Assembly (NCBI GenBank): GCA_002339675.1
Contig: DDKB01000009.1
Span: forward strand, 1 to 64,000
DNA from: Stutzerimonas stutzeri
GTDB taxonomy: Bacteria > Pseudomonadota > Gammaproteobacteria > Pseudomonadales > Pseudomonadaceae
Direction: 5' to 3'
DNA: 64,000 bases
Each line of letters begins with the position of its first letter. The stretch's first letter is position 1. The translations under genes and the position numbers were made by a program. This document shows positions 26,493-34,793 of this stretch, one piece after another. The notes beneath the pieces are model-generated. The model was not told the DNA's origin. It was given only the letters and a program-made list of their open reading frames with translations, and did not search any database.

Positions 26493-29069
26493 ATGACGCG
26501 GCTGCGGCGTACCCTGCTGTATACGGCGCTTGGCGTGCTCCTGGTGCTGTTGCTGAGCGCCGTCTGGGGGGCGATGCGCTGGGAACAATTCAAGCGCGAA
26601 GCGGGCATCGTCTCGCTCGATGTTGATGGCCTGCGCGTCTCGACCAACGGCATAGCCCTGCGACAATTTGTCCTGACCCAGGCGTCCCCCTCCGGCGGCC
26701 AGCTGGTGCTCGCCCTCGACCACTTGCAACTGCAATTCGCCCGCGGCTGGTTGCCGCTGCCGCTCCAGGCGCTGCACGTCGCGCGCCTCGAGCTCGCCTG
26801 GCGCCCGGCCAGCACCGCAACCGCCGGCCCTGATCAGGCGACATCGCTGCCCGATCGGCAGCAACTACAGCGCTGGGCCGCCTGGATTCCGCGCCAGGGA
26901 CGCATCGACGAGCTGACGATCAGCCTGCCGTGCGTGCGCGGCATCTGCCGCGAAACCGGCTCGCTGCGTTGGCAGCATGGCGGCGAAGCCCTGCTTCCGG
27001 CCACGCTGGACCTTGGCCTGCGACACGGCCCGCATCGTGTGGAACTGAGCGCAGCGGCACGTCAGCAGGCCGCGGACACGCTCCTCGATCTTCAGGTGCG
27101 ACTCGATGACACGCCCCGCCTCAACATGCAGAACCAGTTCGCGCCGGCGCCTGACCTGACGCATTGGCGCGGATCGCTGAGCATGAGCGAATTGCCTGAG
27201 GCGCCCTGGCTGCTGGAGTGGCTGGGTAACTGGGTGGCCGATACCCCGGCCGAGTTGCCCGAGCTGCCCGGGCAGGTGCACATTGGCGCCGGCTGGGCGG
27301 TCACGCTCGACCGCGACACTCCGCTCGCAAGCACCCTTGTACAGGCCGGCGAGGTGCGCATTTCGGCAAACCTGCCCGCGCCCTGGCCGGTCATCGGCCT
27401 CGGCCAGCTGCAGGGTCAGCTGGAGCTGGGCGCACAAGCCGCTGACGGGCAGTGGATCGCCACCGACCTGGCTGCGGACCTGAGCCTGCGCCCCGGGGCC
27501 GAGCGGGTTGCGGCGTTGCCCGCCGCGCTGCGACCGAGTGCCGTGCGCCTGGTCATCACACCCGAGGCAGCACCGGATGACCGCACGGCGCTGCCGCTGA
27601 AGCTGCAGCTTGCCGCCAGCGGGCCGTCGCCGCTGAGCCTGTCCGGTCAGGTTTTGCTCCAGACCCAGCCGCCCTACGCCGTGACCATCAACGAAGCCCG
27701 GCTGAATCTGCGCAGCCCGGCGTTCACGGCCGCTTCCTTCAAGCTGACAGACGTCGGCGCCGACCTGCGCCTGGCCGGAACGCTTTCACAGCAGGCCGCG
27801 AGCCTTCGCCTCGACAAGGGCTCGCGACTCTCAGCCCGGCAGCTGACTGCCGAGGATGGGTTGAACGCCAGCCAGCTGCTGGCCGAGCTGGCCGGGACGA
27901 CGGTCGAACTGGCCCTCGCCGAAGGCCGCCTCGAACGCCTGGCCGTCAAGGGTCACCCCGACCTGACGGTCGGCAACCTGAAACACCCCCTGCTGCGCCC
28001 GCAGGGCTGGCGCTGGAACGGCAACCTGACAGCCGATGCGACGCAGCTCGCGCTCGATGGCCCGCTGGACAATGCGGGCGGGCTCAGCCTGCCCCTGGCC
28101 CTGCGCTACACCCTCGCCGATGGCGCGGCCCGGCTGGATGCACGCCTCCCCGAGCTGTTCCTGCGCGCCGGCAATCCCCTGGCCGCCACCCTCGCCGACT
28201 GGCCTACCCTGCTGGAGCTGAACAACGGCCGGCTGCAGGGCCAGGCGCACCTAAAGGCGCCAGCTACAGGAGCTTTCAGCGCAACCGCCTCGCTCAGTGC
28301 TAGCGGCATTGGTGGCATCTACGACCGCACCGAATTCGGCGGGCTGGATGCCGGCCTGTCGCTCAGGTTGCAGGGCGACCAGCTGCAACTCGAGCTGAGC
28401 GAACTGAGCGTGCGCGAGGTCAACCCCGGCCTCAGCTTTGGCCCGCTGCGCTTCGCCGGTCGCTTCGCCGCGCCGCTAGGCAACCTGGCGCAGGGCCGAC
28501 TGAGCTGGGAGACGGCCGAGGCACGCCTGCTGGGTGGCCGGCTCTGGCTGGACCCCGGTAGCGCAGACCTGGCCGCGCCCTCGCAACAGCTGAACGCGCA
28601 CCTGCAGGGTCTGCAATTGCCTCTACTGCTTGAGGCCTACCCCACCGAAGGGCTGTCCGGCACCGGGGTGATCGATGGAGAGCTGCAGCTGCAGCGCAGC
28701 GCGGCCGGGATCAGTGTCGAGCAGGGGTCGCTGAAGGCACGCGAACCCGGGGGCGCCCTGCAGTTCCGCTCGCCAAAAATCCAGGCACTCGGCCAGTCCA
28801 ACCCGGCGATGCGCCTGGTGACCGAGGCGCTCGACGACTTTCACTACGATCTGCTGGCCAGCGACGTGCATTACGCGGCAGACGGCAAGCTGGACCTCGG
28901 CCTGCGGTTGCAGGGCCGCAATCCTGCGCTGGAAGGCGGCCGGCCGATCAACTTCTCGATCAATCTTGAGGAAGATATCCCCGCACTGCTGACCAGCCTG
29001 CAACTGTCCGACCGGGTCAGCGAGACCATTCAGCGCCGGGTGCAGGAACAGCTGCGCAAGGACCGATGA
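26493..29069 (+). CDS. ydbH: YdbH-family intermembrane lipid transport protein
   Basis: An 858-residue protein with one N-terminal membrane anchor (residues 8-28, LYTALGVLLVLLLSAVWGAM). The rest is a long, mostly beta-strand periplasmic region of the AsmA-like/YdbH group. The C-terminal part (INFSINLEEDIPALLTSLQ) matches the domain that ends these proteins. In E. coli, YdbH with YhdP and TamB carries phospholipids from the inner to the outer membrane, and YdbH works with the lipoprotein YnbE. That lipoprotein and YdbL lie directly downstream, which strongly supports the call. The ATG at 26493 is preferred because the anchor begins there. Confidence 0.88.
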   Translation: MTRLRRTLLYTALGVLLVLLLSAVWGAMRWEQFKREAGIVSLDVDGLRVSTNGIALRQFVLTQASPSGGQLVLALDHLQLQFARGWLPLPLQALHVARLELAWRPASTATAGPDQATSLPDRQQLQRWAAWIPRQGRIDELTISLPCVRGICRETGSLRWQHGGEALLPATLDLGLRHGPHRVELSAAARQQAADTLLDLQVRLDDTPRLNMQNQFAPAPDLTHWRGSLSMSELPEAPWLLEWLGNWVADTPAELPELPGQVHIGAGWAVTLDRDTPLASTLVQAGEVRISANLPAPWPVIGLGQLQGQLELGAQAADGQWIATDLAADLSLRPGAERVAALPAALRPSAVRLVITPEAAPDDRTALPLKLQLAASGPSPLSLSGQVLLQTQPPYAVTINEARLNLRSPAFTAASFKLTDVGADLRLAGTLSQQAASLRLDKGSRLSARQLTAEDGLNASQLLAELAGTTVELALAEGRLERLAVKGHPDLTVGNLKHPLLRPQGWRWNGNLTADATQLALDGPLDNAGGLSLPLALRYTLADGAARLDARLPELFLRAGNPLAATLADWPTLLELNNGRLQGQAHLKAPATGAFSATASLSASGIGGIYDRTEFGGLDAGLSLRLQGDQLQLELSELSVREVNPGLSFGPLRFAGRFAAPLGNLAQGRLSWETAEARLLGGRLWLDPGSADLAAPSQQLNAHLQGLQLPLLLEAYPTEGLSGTGVIDGELQLQRSAAGISVEQGSLKAREPGGALQFRSPKIQALGQSNPAMRLVTEALDDFHYDLLASDVHYAADGKLDLGLRLQGRNPALEGGRPINFSINLEEDIPALLTSLQLSDRVSETIQRRVQEQLRKDR

Positions 29070-29154
29070 GATGTCTGCCCCACGCGAAGCCGTGCTGGTT
29101 TTTTCAGGCCCGCTTAAGGCACTGTAAGTGCCGACCCCGAACAGGAGACCTGCC

Positions 29155-29352
29155 ATGCGGTTGCGTCAACCCATTAGCCTGCTGGCCCTGGCCTTGGCCA
29201 TGCTCGCCAGTGCCTGCACGCCACGCGTGGAGCTGGCCGTGCCCAACGAGCCGATCAACATCAACCTCAACGTCAAGATCGAGCATGAGATCTACATCAA
29301 GGTCGACAAGCAGCTCGATTCGATCATCAACGAAGACAGTGGTCTGTTCTGA
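29155..29352 (+). CDS. ynbE: YnbE-family outer-membrane lipoprotein
   Basis: A 65-residue lipoprotein. The signal peptide ends in the lipobox SAC (residues 20-22; LASAC). The mature part, with PINININ-like PININLNVKIEHEIYIKVD, matches YnbE. In E. coli it caps the YdbH bridge at the outer membrane. AGGAGA stands 7 bases before the ATG. It is the middle gene of a ydbH-ynbE-ydbL operon, 85 bases after ydbH and 8 bases before ydbL. Confidence 0.9.
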   Translation: MRLRQPISLLALALAMLASACTPRVELAVPNEPININLNVKIEHEIYIKVDKQLDSIINEDSGLF

Positions 29353-29360
29353 GGACGCCC

Positions 29361-29705
29361 ATGAAACGCTACCTGAAACTCGGCACCGTGCTGATGGCGC
29401 TGAGCCTGGCCCTGCCAGCCGCCGCCATGTCCCTCAACGAAGCCATGTCCGCACTTGGCCAGGCCAAAGCCAGCGGCCAGCTGGGCGAAAAACCTGACGG
29501 CTACCTGGGCGTGGTCCAGGGCGGAGGCGAAGCGCAAGAGATTGCCAGCCAGATCAACCAGGCCCGCCGCGCCGAATACCATCGCCTGGCGCAGAAGAAC
29601 GGCATCAGCGTCAGCGACGTCGAAGCTATCGCCGGCAAGAAAGCACTCGAAAAGACGCCGCCCGGCCAGATCATCCAGCTCAACGGCAGCTGGGTGAAGA
29701 AGTAA
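29361..29705 (+). CDS. ydbL: YdbL-family periplasmic protein (DUF1318)
   Basis: A 114-residue protein with a Sec signal peptide (cleaved after LPAAAM or nearby, about residue 22). The mature domain (YLGVVQGGGEAQEIASQINQ, then RAEYHRLAQKNGISVSDVEAIAGKKALE) is the DUF1318/YdbL signature. It is expressed with ydbH and ynbE, which start just upstream. In E. coli YdbL is thought to assist or control the YdbH-YnbE bridge. No membrane segment follows the signal. Confidence 0.9.
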   Translation: MKRYLKLGTVLMALSLALPAAAMSLNEAMSALGQAKASGQLGEKPDGYLGVVQGGGEAQEIASQINQARRAEYHRLAQKNGISVSDVEAIAGKKALEKTPPGQIIQLNGSWVKK

Positions 29706-29710
29706 CCCCG

Positions 29711-29741
29711 ACCGCAGGAACGGCGCTGCCGTTCCTGCGGT
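29711..29741. terminator. Bidirectional hairpin between convergent operons
   Basis: A perfect 14-bp stem (ACCGCAGGAACGGC and its complement) around the loop GCT. It lies 6 bases past the ydbL stop and 5 bases past the convergent cytochrome gene stop. No strong T run is seen, but placement suggests it ends both transcripts. Confidence 0.65.
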
Positions 29742-29745
29742 TCAC

Positions 29746-30972
29746 TCAAGGCTTCATCTCCTCCCGCACAGCTTTCACTTCTTCCGCTGAAACCGGCTCG
29801 GCTGCATTGCCCCAGCTGTTACGGACAAAGGTCAGCACGTCCGCGATGTATTCATCCGACATGGCCCAGGCGAACGACGGCATCGCCGGCGCGGTGGGCG
29901 CTGCGTCTGTGCCCACCGCCCGACTGCCGGCCAGCACGACGCGAATCAGCGAGGTGGCATCGCGGCTGTTGACCAGCGGTGCGCCAGCGAGCTTCGGAAA
30001 TAAATGCGTGATGCCCTCGCCGTCCGGCGTATGGCAGGCCGAGCACTGGTCCTCGTAGATAAGCGCACCGGTGCGCAGACGCTCATCGTTTTCGGCCAGC
30101 GGGTCGGGCGGCGCCTGCTCTGGGTCGCCGAGGCTTTTCAGGTAGACGGCCACAGCCGCGAGGTCAGCATCTTTCCAGTGCTGAGTAGAGTGCTCGACTG
30201 CCTCGGCCATGGGCCCAGAGGCCATGTCGAAGCGGTTGGCACCGGTCTTCAGGTAGCGAACGATCTCGGCCTCGCTCCAGCGGCCCAGGCCCGTGTGCGC
30301 GTTGCCGGTAATATCCGGCGCCATCCAGCCTTGCAAGTCGCTGCCGGTCAGAAACTCGCCATCCTTGTCGCCGCCGATCAGGTTCTTCGGCGAATGGCAG
30401 CTGCCACAGTGGCCGAGCCCCTGCACCAGATAAGCACCGCGGTTCCACTGCTCCGATTGCTCAGGGTCGGGCTGGTACACCCCTTCGTCGAAGGCCAGCC
30501 AGTTCCAGGCAATCAGGCTGGTGCGGATGTTGAACGGGAACGGCAGTTGATTGGTGTCGACGGCGTGATGCACCGGCTCGATCGAGTTGAGGTAGGCAAA
30601 TAGCGCCCGGTTATCCTCACGGGTGACCTTGGTGTACGCGGTGTAGGGCATCGCGGCATACAGCCGCTTGCCGCCGCGTGCGTGACCGCGCGACATGGTG
30701 TCCTGGAAGTCCTCGAAGGACCAGCGGCCGATACCGGTATCGGCGTCAGGCGTGATATTGGCGCCGAGTACAGGACCGAACGGGGTATCGATGCGCACGC
30801 CACCGGCAAACGGCGCCTCACCCGGCAGCGTATGGCAGGCGGTGCAGTCGCCGAGTTCGGCCAGATAGCGACCGCGTGCGACCAGGTCGTACGAATCGCT
30901 GCCGTCGCCGGCATGAGCCAGCCCGGCGGCGGCGCCGAGCGCACCGGCGAAGATCGAGAGATAAGTCTTCAT
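29746..30972 (-). CDS. Triheme cytochrome c subunit of gluconate-type dehydrogenase
   Basis: A 408-residue exported cytochrome with a Sec signal peptide (cleavage after LAHA, residue 21). Three CXXCH heme sites are present: CTACH at 43-47, CGSCH at 189-193 and CSACH at 310-314. This three-heme architecture is that of the cytochrome subunit of membrane alcohol/gluconate/sorbitol dehydrogenases. It passes electrons from the flavoprotein to ubiquinone. Its start overlaps the end of the GMC flavoprotein gene by 4 bases, and that gene overlaps the small subunit gene the same way. Confidence 0.93.
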   Translation of the reverse strand: MKTYLSIFAGALGAAAGLAHAGDGSDSYDLVARGRYLAELGDCTACHTLPGEAPFAGGVRIDTPFGPVLGANITPDADTGIGRWSFEDFQDTMSRGHARGGKRLYAAMPYTAYTKVTREDNRALFAYLNSIEPVHHAVDTNQLPFPFNIRTSLIAWNWLAFDEGVYQPDPEQSEQWNRGAYLVQGLGHCGSCHSPKNLIGGDKDGEFLTGSDLQGWMAPDITGNAHTGLGRWSEAEIVRYLKTGANRFDMASGPMAEAVEHSTQHWKDADLAAVAVYLKSLGDPEQAPPDPLAENDERLRTGALIYEDQCSACHTPDGEGITHLFPKLAGAPLVNSRDATSLIRVVLAGSRAVGTDAAPTAPAMPSFAWAMSDEYIADVLTFVRNSWGNAAEPVSAEEVKAVREEMKP

Positions 30973-32735
30973 AGCGCGATCATCTCCCCGGGATTTTTCA
31001 GGTACAGCCGGCGAATGGCGTCGGCCGCCTTGAAGGCCAGCGCGCCCACCGTGCCGGTAGGGTTGTAACCGGGGTTTTGCGGAAAGGCGCTGGCGCCAAC
31101 GACGAACAGGTTCGGCACATCCCAGACCTGCAGGTGCTTGTTCACCGAACTGGTCGAAGGGTCAGCCCCCATGACGAAGCCGCCCACGACATGCGATGAC
31201 TGGTAGGGGCCGGTGTCCCAATGGCCGTCCTGGTAGGTCTTGACCACATGTTTGGCATTCATCGGCGCGGCGATTTCGGCGAGCTTGTCGATGGCGAACC
31301 TCGACATTTTCCGGTCGTTGTCGGAGAAGTCGAAGGTGATGCGCAGCAGCGGTCGGCCGTGCGGGTCGGTGTACGTCGGATCGAGCGACAGGTAGTTGCT
31401 GCGGGTGCTGTAACTGCTCGCCTCGCAACCGATGGACAGGGTGCTCAGGTAATTGTCGACGGTGGCCCGCTTCCATTTCGAGCCCCAGCGCGGTGTGCCG
31501 GGCGGCACCGGACGCGTGCCGATTGGCGAGGCGCCCACCGGGGTCACGCGAATACTGCCACCGCCGAAAAAGCCCAGCCCGGAGTGGTCGAAGTTGTCGT
31601 TGTTGAACTCATCGATGCCCATGCCGACCGCACCGGCGCCGATGAAGGGGTTGAAATTCTTGTCTTCAAAAAACAGCTGCACGCTATTAGCCGTCTGGTA
31701 CGCGTAATTGCGCCCGGTGGTGCCGCTATTGGTGACCGGATCATAAGGCTTGCCGACGCCCGAGAGCAGCATCAAGCGGACGTTCTCGAAGGTGAAGGCA
31801 CTGACCACCACGAGGTCCGCCGGCTGCTCGAATTCGTTGCCCGACGTATCGACGTACACCACTCCGGTGGCACGCTTGCCGGACGAATCCAGCGTCACGC
31901 GCAGCACTTCGGCGTGAGTAACGGCCTTGAAGTTCGGCTTGCGCATCAGCGCGGGCATCACGTTGACGATGGCGCTGGCCTTGGAATAGTTGGCGCAACC
32001 GAAATTGGTGCAGAAGCCGCAGAAGGTACAGGGCCCCATGGTGACGCCAAGCTGGTTGGTATAGGCCTGCGACGCCAGCGACGACGGCACCGGGAACGGC
32101 TTGTAGCCCAGTTCGCGCACCGTCTCGGCAAACAGCGTAGGGCCGTAGGGTTGGGCCAGTGGTGGCAGCGGATATTCGATCGACCGGGCGCCCTCGAACG
32201 GGTTGCCGCCCTCCTGAATCTCGCCATTGATATTGCCAGCCTTGCCTGAGGTACCCGCCAAGCGTTCAAAGGCGCTGTAGTGCGGCTCCATCTCGGCCCA
32301 GTCGGTGCCCCAGTCCTGAAGTGTGAGCTCGTCCGGAATCGCATTTGCGCCGTAGCGCTCGGTCAGATGGCTTTTAAGGCGGAATTCTTCGGGCTGGAAA
32401 CGAAAGGTGATGCCGGCCCAGTGATTGCCCGCGCCGCCCACGCCGTTGCCCGGGTGAAAGGAGCCCCACACGCGCATCGGCAGCGCGGTCTGGGAAGGGT
32501 TGTTGCGTACCGTCACGGCGTTTTGTGCGGGCCGGAGCATGAGTTCCTGACGACGAAGATAGCGCAGCTCATCGGTCACCGAGGCGATATTGAAGTCACG
32601 TGCGGTGTCGCGCCAGGGGCCGCGTTCGAGGCCAATCACCTCGAGGCCTTCGTCGGCCAGTTCGTTGGCGATGATCGACCCGGCCCAGCCAAGCCCGATG
32701 ACCACGACGTCCGTTGCGGGGAGTTTCTTGGTCAT
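30969..32735 (-). CDS. GMC-family flavoprotein subunit of gluconate-type dehydrogenase
   Basis: A 588-residue GMC oxidoreductase. The FAD-binding motif (GLGWAGSIIANELADEGLE) is at about residues 14-32. The C-terminal GMC signature (GGFVMGADPSTSSVN, then ASAFPQNPGYNPTGTVGALA) closes the FAD site. A cysteine cluster, CTFCGFCTNFGC, lies near residue 235; such clusters bind an iron-sulfur centre in related FAD-dependent dehydrogenases. It likely oxidizes gluconate or a similar sugar acid in the periplasm and hands electrons to the triheme cytochrome. The exact substrate is inferred from gene order alone. Confidence 0.9.
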   Translation of the reverse strand: MTKKLPATDVVVIGLGWAGSIIANELADEGLEVIGLERGPWRDTARDFNIASVTDELRYLRRQELMLRPAQNAVTVRNNPSQTALPMRVWGSFHPGNGVGGAGNHWAGITFRFQPEEFRLKSHLTERYGANAIPDELTLQDWGTDWAEMEPHYSAFERLAGTSGKAGNINGEIQEGGNPFEGARSIEYPLPPLAQPYGPTLFAETVRELGYKPFPVPSSLASQAYTNQLGVTMGPCTFCGFCTNFGCANYSKASAIVNVMPALMRKPNFKAVTHAEVLRVTLDSSGKRATGVVYVDTSGNEFEQPADLVVVSAFTFENVRLMLLSGVGKPYDPVTNSGTTGRNYAYQTANSVQLFFEDKNFNPFIGAGAVGMGIDEFNNDNFDHSGLGFFGGGSIRVTPVGASPIGTRPVPPGTPRWGSKWKRATVDNYLSTLSIGCEASSYSTRSNYLSLDPTYTDPHGRPLLRITFDFSDNDRKMSRFAIDKLAEIAAPMNAKHVVKTYQDGHWDTGPYQSSHVVGGFVMGADPSTSSVNKHLQVWDVPNLFVVGASAFPQNPGYNPTGTVGALAFKAADAIRRLYLKNPGEMIAL

Positions 32736-33487
32736 TTCGATGCCCTCGCTTTCCAGGATTCGCCGCCTATGATCGACAGGGGCACCAGATCCAGCTTCTG
32801 GTTATGCAGTTCGATATAGGGGCGATAGTCGTAGCGCGCGCCAGGAAAGCCGATCATCTTCCAGGACACCATGTCGCGGTTGCCGCCATAGATCGGGTCG
32901 CCGAAGAACCCCTCCATGGTGTTGCCCAGCACCTGCTCGAAAAACAGCTTCGAATCCATGCCGTCGAGGTCGATGCCACCTTTTTCCAGCTCGGCCAGCA
33001 GCGCATCCTGCTGTGCTGCGTCCAGCGCGCTGAAGGACTGGCCGTGACGCGACCGGCAGAGCTTCTCCAGCCCGACGAGGCCGTGGCGGATGCGGTCACG
33101 CGGTGTGAACGGCGATTGATCGCCCTGCTCCGGCGTGCCCTGGCGAAACGGGCCCTGCATGTACCACCGGCTGGCCTCGCCGTAGCTGCTGGCCAACTGG
33201 CGATCCATGAACACCACACAGCCCGCCTCGCTGCCGCTGACACTGAGGTCGTCAGCAGGAATCAGGCGGTCAACGACGGCCGTCACTTCGCGCACCTCGG
33301 GCTCGGTGAAAAACCGCCACCCGGGTGAGTCGTAGTGCATGGGGCCGTTGTGATCGAAGGGTTGCCAGGGCGGGATGCCGGTCAGGGTGGTCGCCTTGGC
33401 GGTGGCCGCGACGCCTGCGGCAAGGCCGGTCATGGAGGAAACAATCAGCTGACGACGTGTCAGGCCACGGGAAGGGTTGTCATTCAT
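32732..33487 (-). CDS. Small subunit (gluconate 2-dehydrogenase subunit 3 family), Tat-exported
   Basis: A 251-residue protein. A twin-arginine signal is present near the start (SRGLTRRQLIVSSMTG). The mature domain matches the gluconate 2-dehydrogenase subunit 3 family (TEPEVREVTAVVDRLIPADD, then FFEQVLGNTMEGFFGDP). In this three-subunit enzyme the small subunit carries the Tat signal and takes the cofactor-loaded flavoprotein across the membrane. The ATG at 33487 has GGGA upstream. Genes for all three subunits overlap, so they are made together. Confidence 0.92.
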   Translation of the reverse strand: MNDNPSRGLTRRQLIVSSMTGLAAGVAATAKATTLTGIPPWQPFDHNGPMHYDSPGWRFFTEPEVREVTAVVDRLIPADDLSVSGSEAGCVVFMDRQLASSYGEASRWYMQGPFRQGTPEQGDQSPFTPRDRIRHGLVGLEKLCRSRHGQSFSALDAAQQDALLAELEKGGIDLDGMDSKLFFEQVLGNTMEGFFGDPIYGGNRDMVSWKMIGFPGARYDYRPYIELHNQKLDLVPLSIIGGESWKARASK

Positions 33488-33679
33488 GCGGGGTCCCTTG
33501 AGGGTGATGTACAGACCGAACTGGCCATGCACTCAATCCCGGCGGCATGAACGGGCACATGGCGCGCATTTGCCCGCTCGCTTCGCCTGGGTATTGAAAG
33601 GGACCGCCAAACGAAACATTTCGTTTCATCGAAAACCGTATGCAGACGCTCTACATCGCGGATCCCGTTCGATGACGCA

Positions 33680-34666
33680 TCAGAACCAAGTCGACACCGT
33701 CAGCGAACCAAACTGGTCGTGCTTGTCCTGCCCTTTGAACTCACGGGTGCGCCAAACACTGGCAAACGCCACTTGCCAGCTGTTCCAAGTCAGTGCGATA
33801 CCCGCCTTGGCGTCGCCGACCCAGTCGTTCGGGTCCACCGAGTGGCTGCTTTTGAAGGTGTTGCCCTCAAGCAGCATGTTCTGCGCCATGTAGCGCCCTT
33901 CGACGTTGGCGAACAGGTTCCAGGCGAAGCCGCCGCCCTGGTCGAAAAACAGGCTGCCGCTCTGTGCAGGCGCCACCGCAGGCACGCTGAAGCTGCGCGC
34001 CAGGCCCTGGCCGATGCGCAGCCCCAACCCGGCAGAACCGTAGGTGTAAAGGTTGCCCAACGAAAAACCGGCGCTCGGCCCGTACTCGAATTCGAGCCCG
34101 GCGAAACGTTGCTGCAGCCACCAGCGATGCTGGTACGCGAGGTTGACGAAAGGCTCGTTGCGCAGCTGGTTGTCCCAGCCGCGAGGCTCGTCGCTGTTGG
34201 TGACATCATGGACCCGGCGCTGGATCTTCTTGCCACCCGCGGCAGGCCCGACGATGCCCACGTCCAGATGCAGCCCGCTGGCGCCGCGCCAGCCCTCGTG
34301 CTGGTGATCGGAAAAGATCGACATCCCGGCGAACAGCAGCCCGGCGTAGGGCCGATCGTCTTCGATCAGGTCCGCCCGCTCGATATCGTTCGGCGTATAG
34401 ATCTGGTGCCCCAGTCGGTAGGCGACGTTGTCGACCTCGTCAGCGCTCCAGCCTGGCAGCACATCGGCGAACTGGCGCGACCAGTGATCGGCCTCGGGCT
34501 TGAATGAGCGCATCAGCTCGAAGCCATTGGTGTAATGGCCATCGCTGCCGGAGGAGATGATGTCGTTTTCGATTTTCAGGGAATACAGGTCAGCGTGACT
34601 GACTGCAGGAACACAAGCGACGAGTACGGCGAGGGAAACGCGAGCGTGTACGCGCGAGATTGCCAT
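33680..34666 (-). CDS. LpxR-family lipid A deacylase
   Basis: A 328-residue outer-membrane protein with a Sec signal peptide (cleaved after VSHA, about residue 25) and a C-terminal phenylalanine typical of beta-barrels. The family pattern is visible: YSLKIENDIISSGSDGHYTNG, with the conserved N and D, then DDRPYAGLLFAG and GLHLDVGIVGPAAGG. LpxR removes the 3'-acyloxyacyl chain of lipid A with calcium and a histidine/asparagine/aspartate centre. It may remodel lipid A here. An inverted repeat ACATGCA/TGCATGT (34684-34709) lies right before its start. Confidence 0.85.
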   Translation of the reverse strand: MAISRVHARVSLAVLVACVPAVSHADLYSLKIENDIISSGSDGHYTNGFELMRSFKPEADHWSRQFADVLPGWSADEVDNVAYRLGHQIYTPNDIERADLIEDDRPYAGLLFAGMSIFSDHQHEGWRGASGLHLDVGIVGPAAGGKKIQRRVHDVTNSDEPRGWDNQLRNEPFVNLAYQHRWWLQQRFAGLEFEYGPSAGFSLGNLYTYGSAGLGLRIGQGLARSFSVPAVAPAQSGSLFFDQGGGFAWNLFANVEGRYMAQNMLLEGNTFKSSHSVDPNDWVGDAKAGIALTWNSWQVAFASVWRTREFKGQDKHDQFGSLTVSTWF

Positions 34667-34793
34667 GGCCCTGCTCCTTGGTTACATGCAAAGAGGAATG
34701 TATGCATGTTTTAGAGCGCAGCGGGCGGGCAAACGTTCAGGCCGGCCGCGGCGGGCGAGCCCCGAAGGAGCCCGCCCACCGTGTCGGTGCCCG

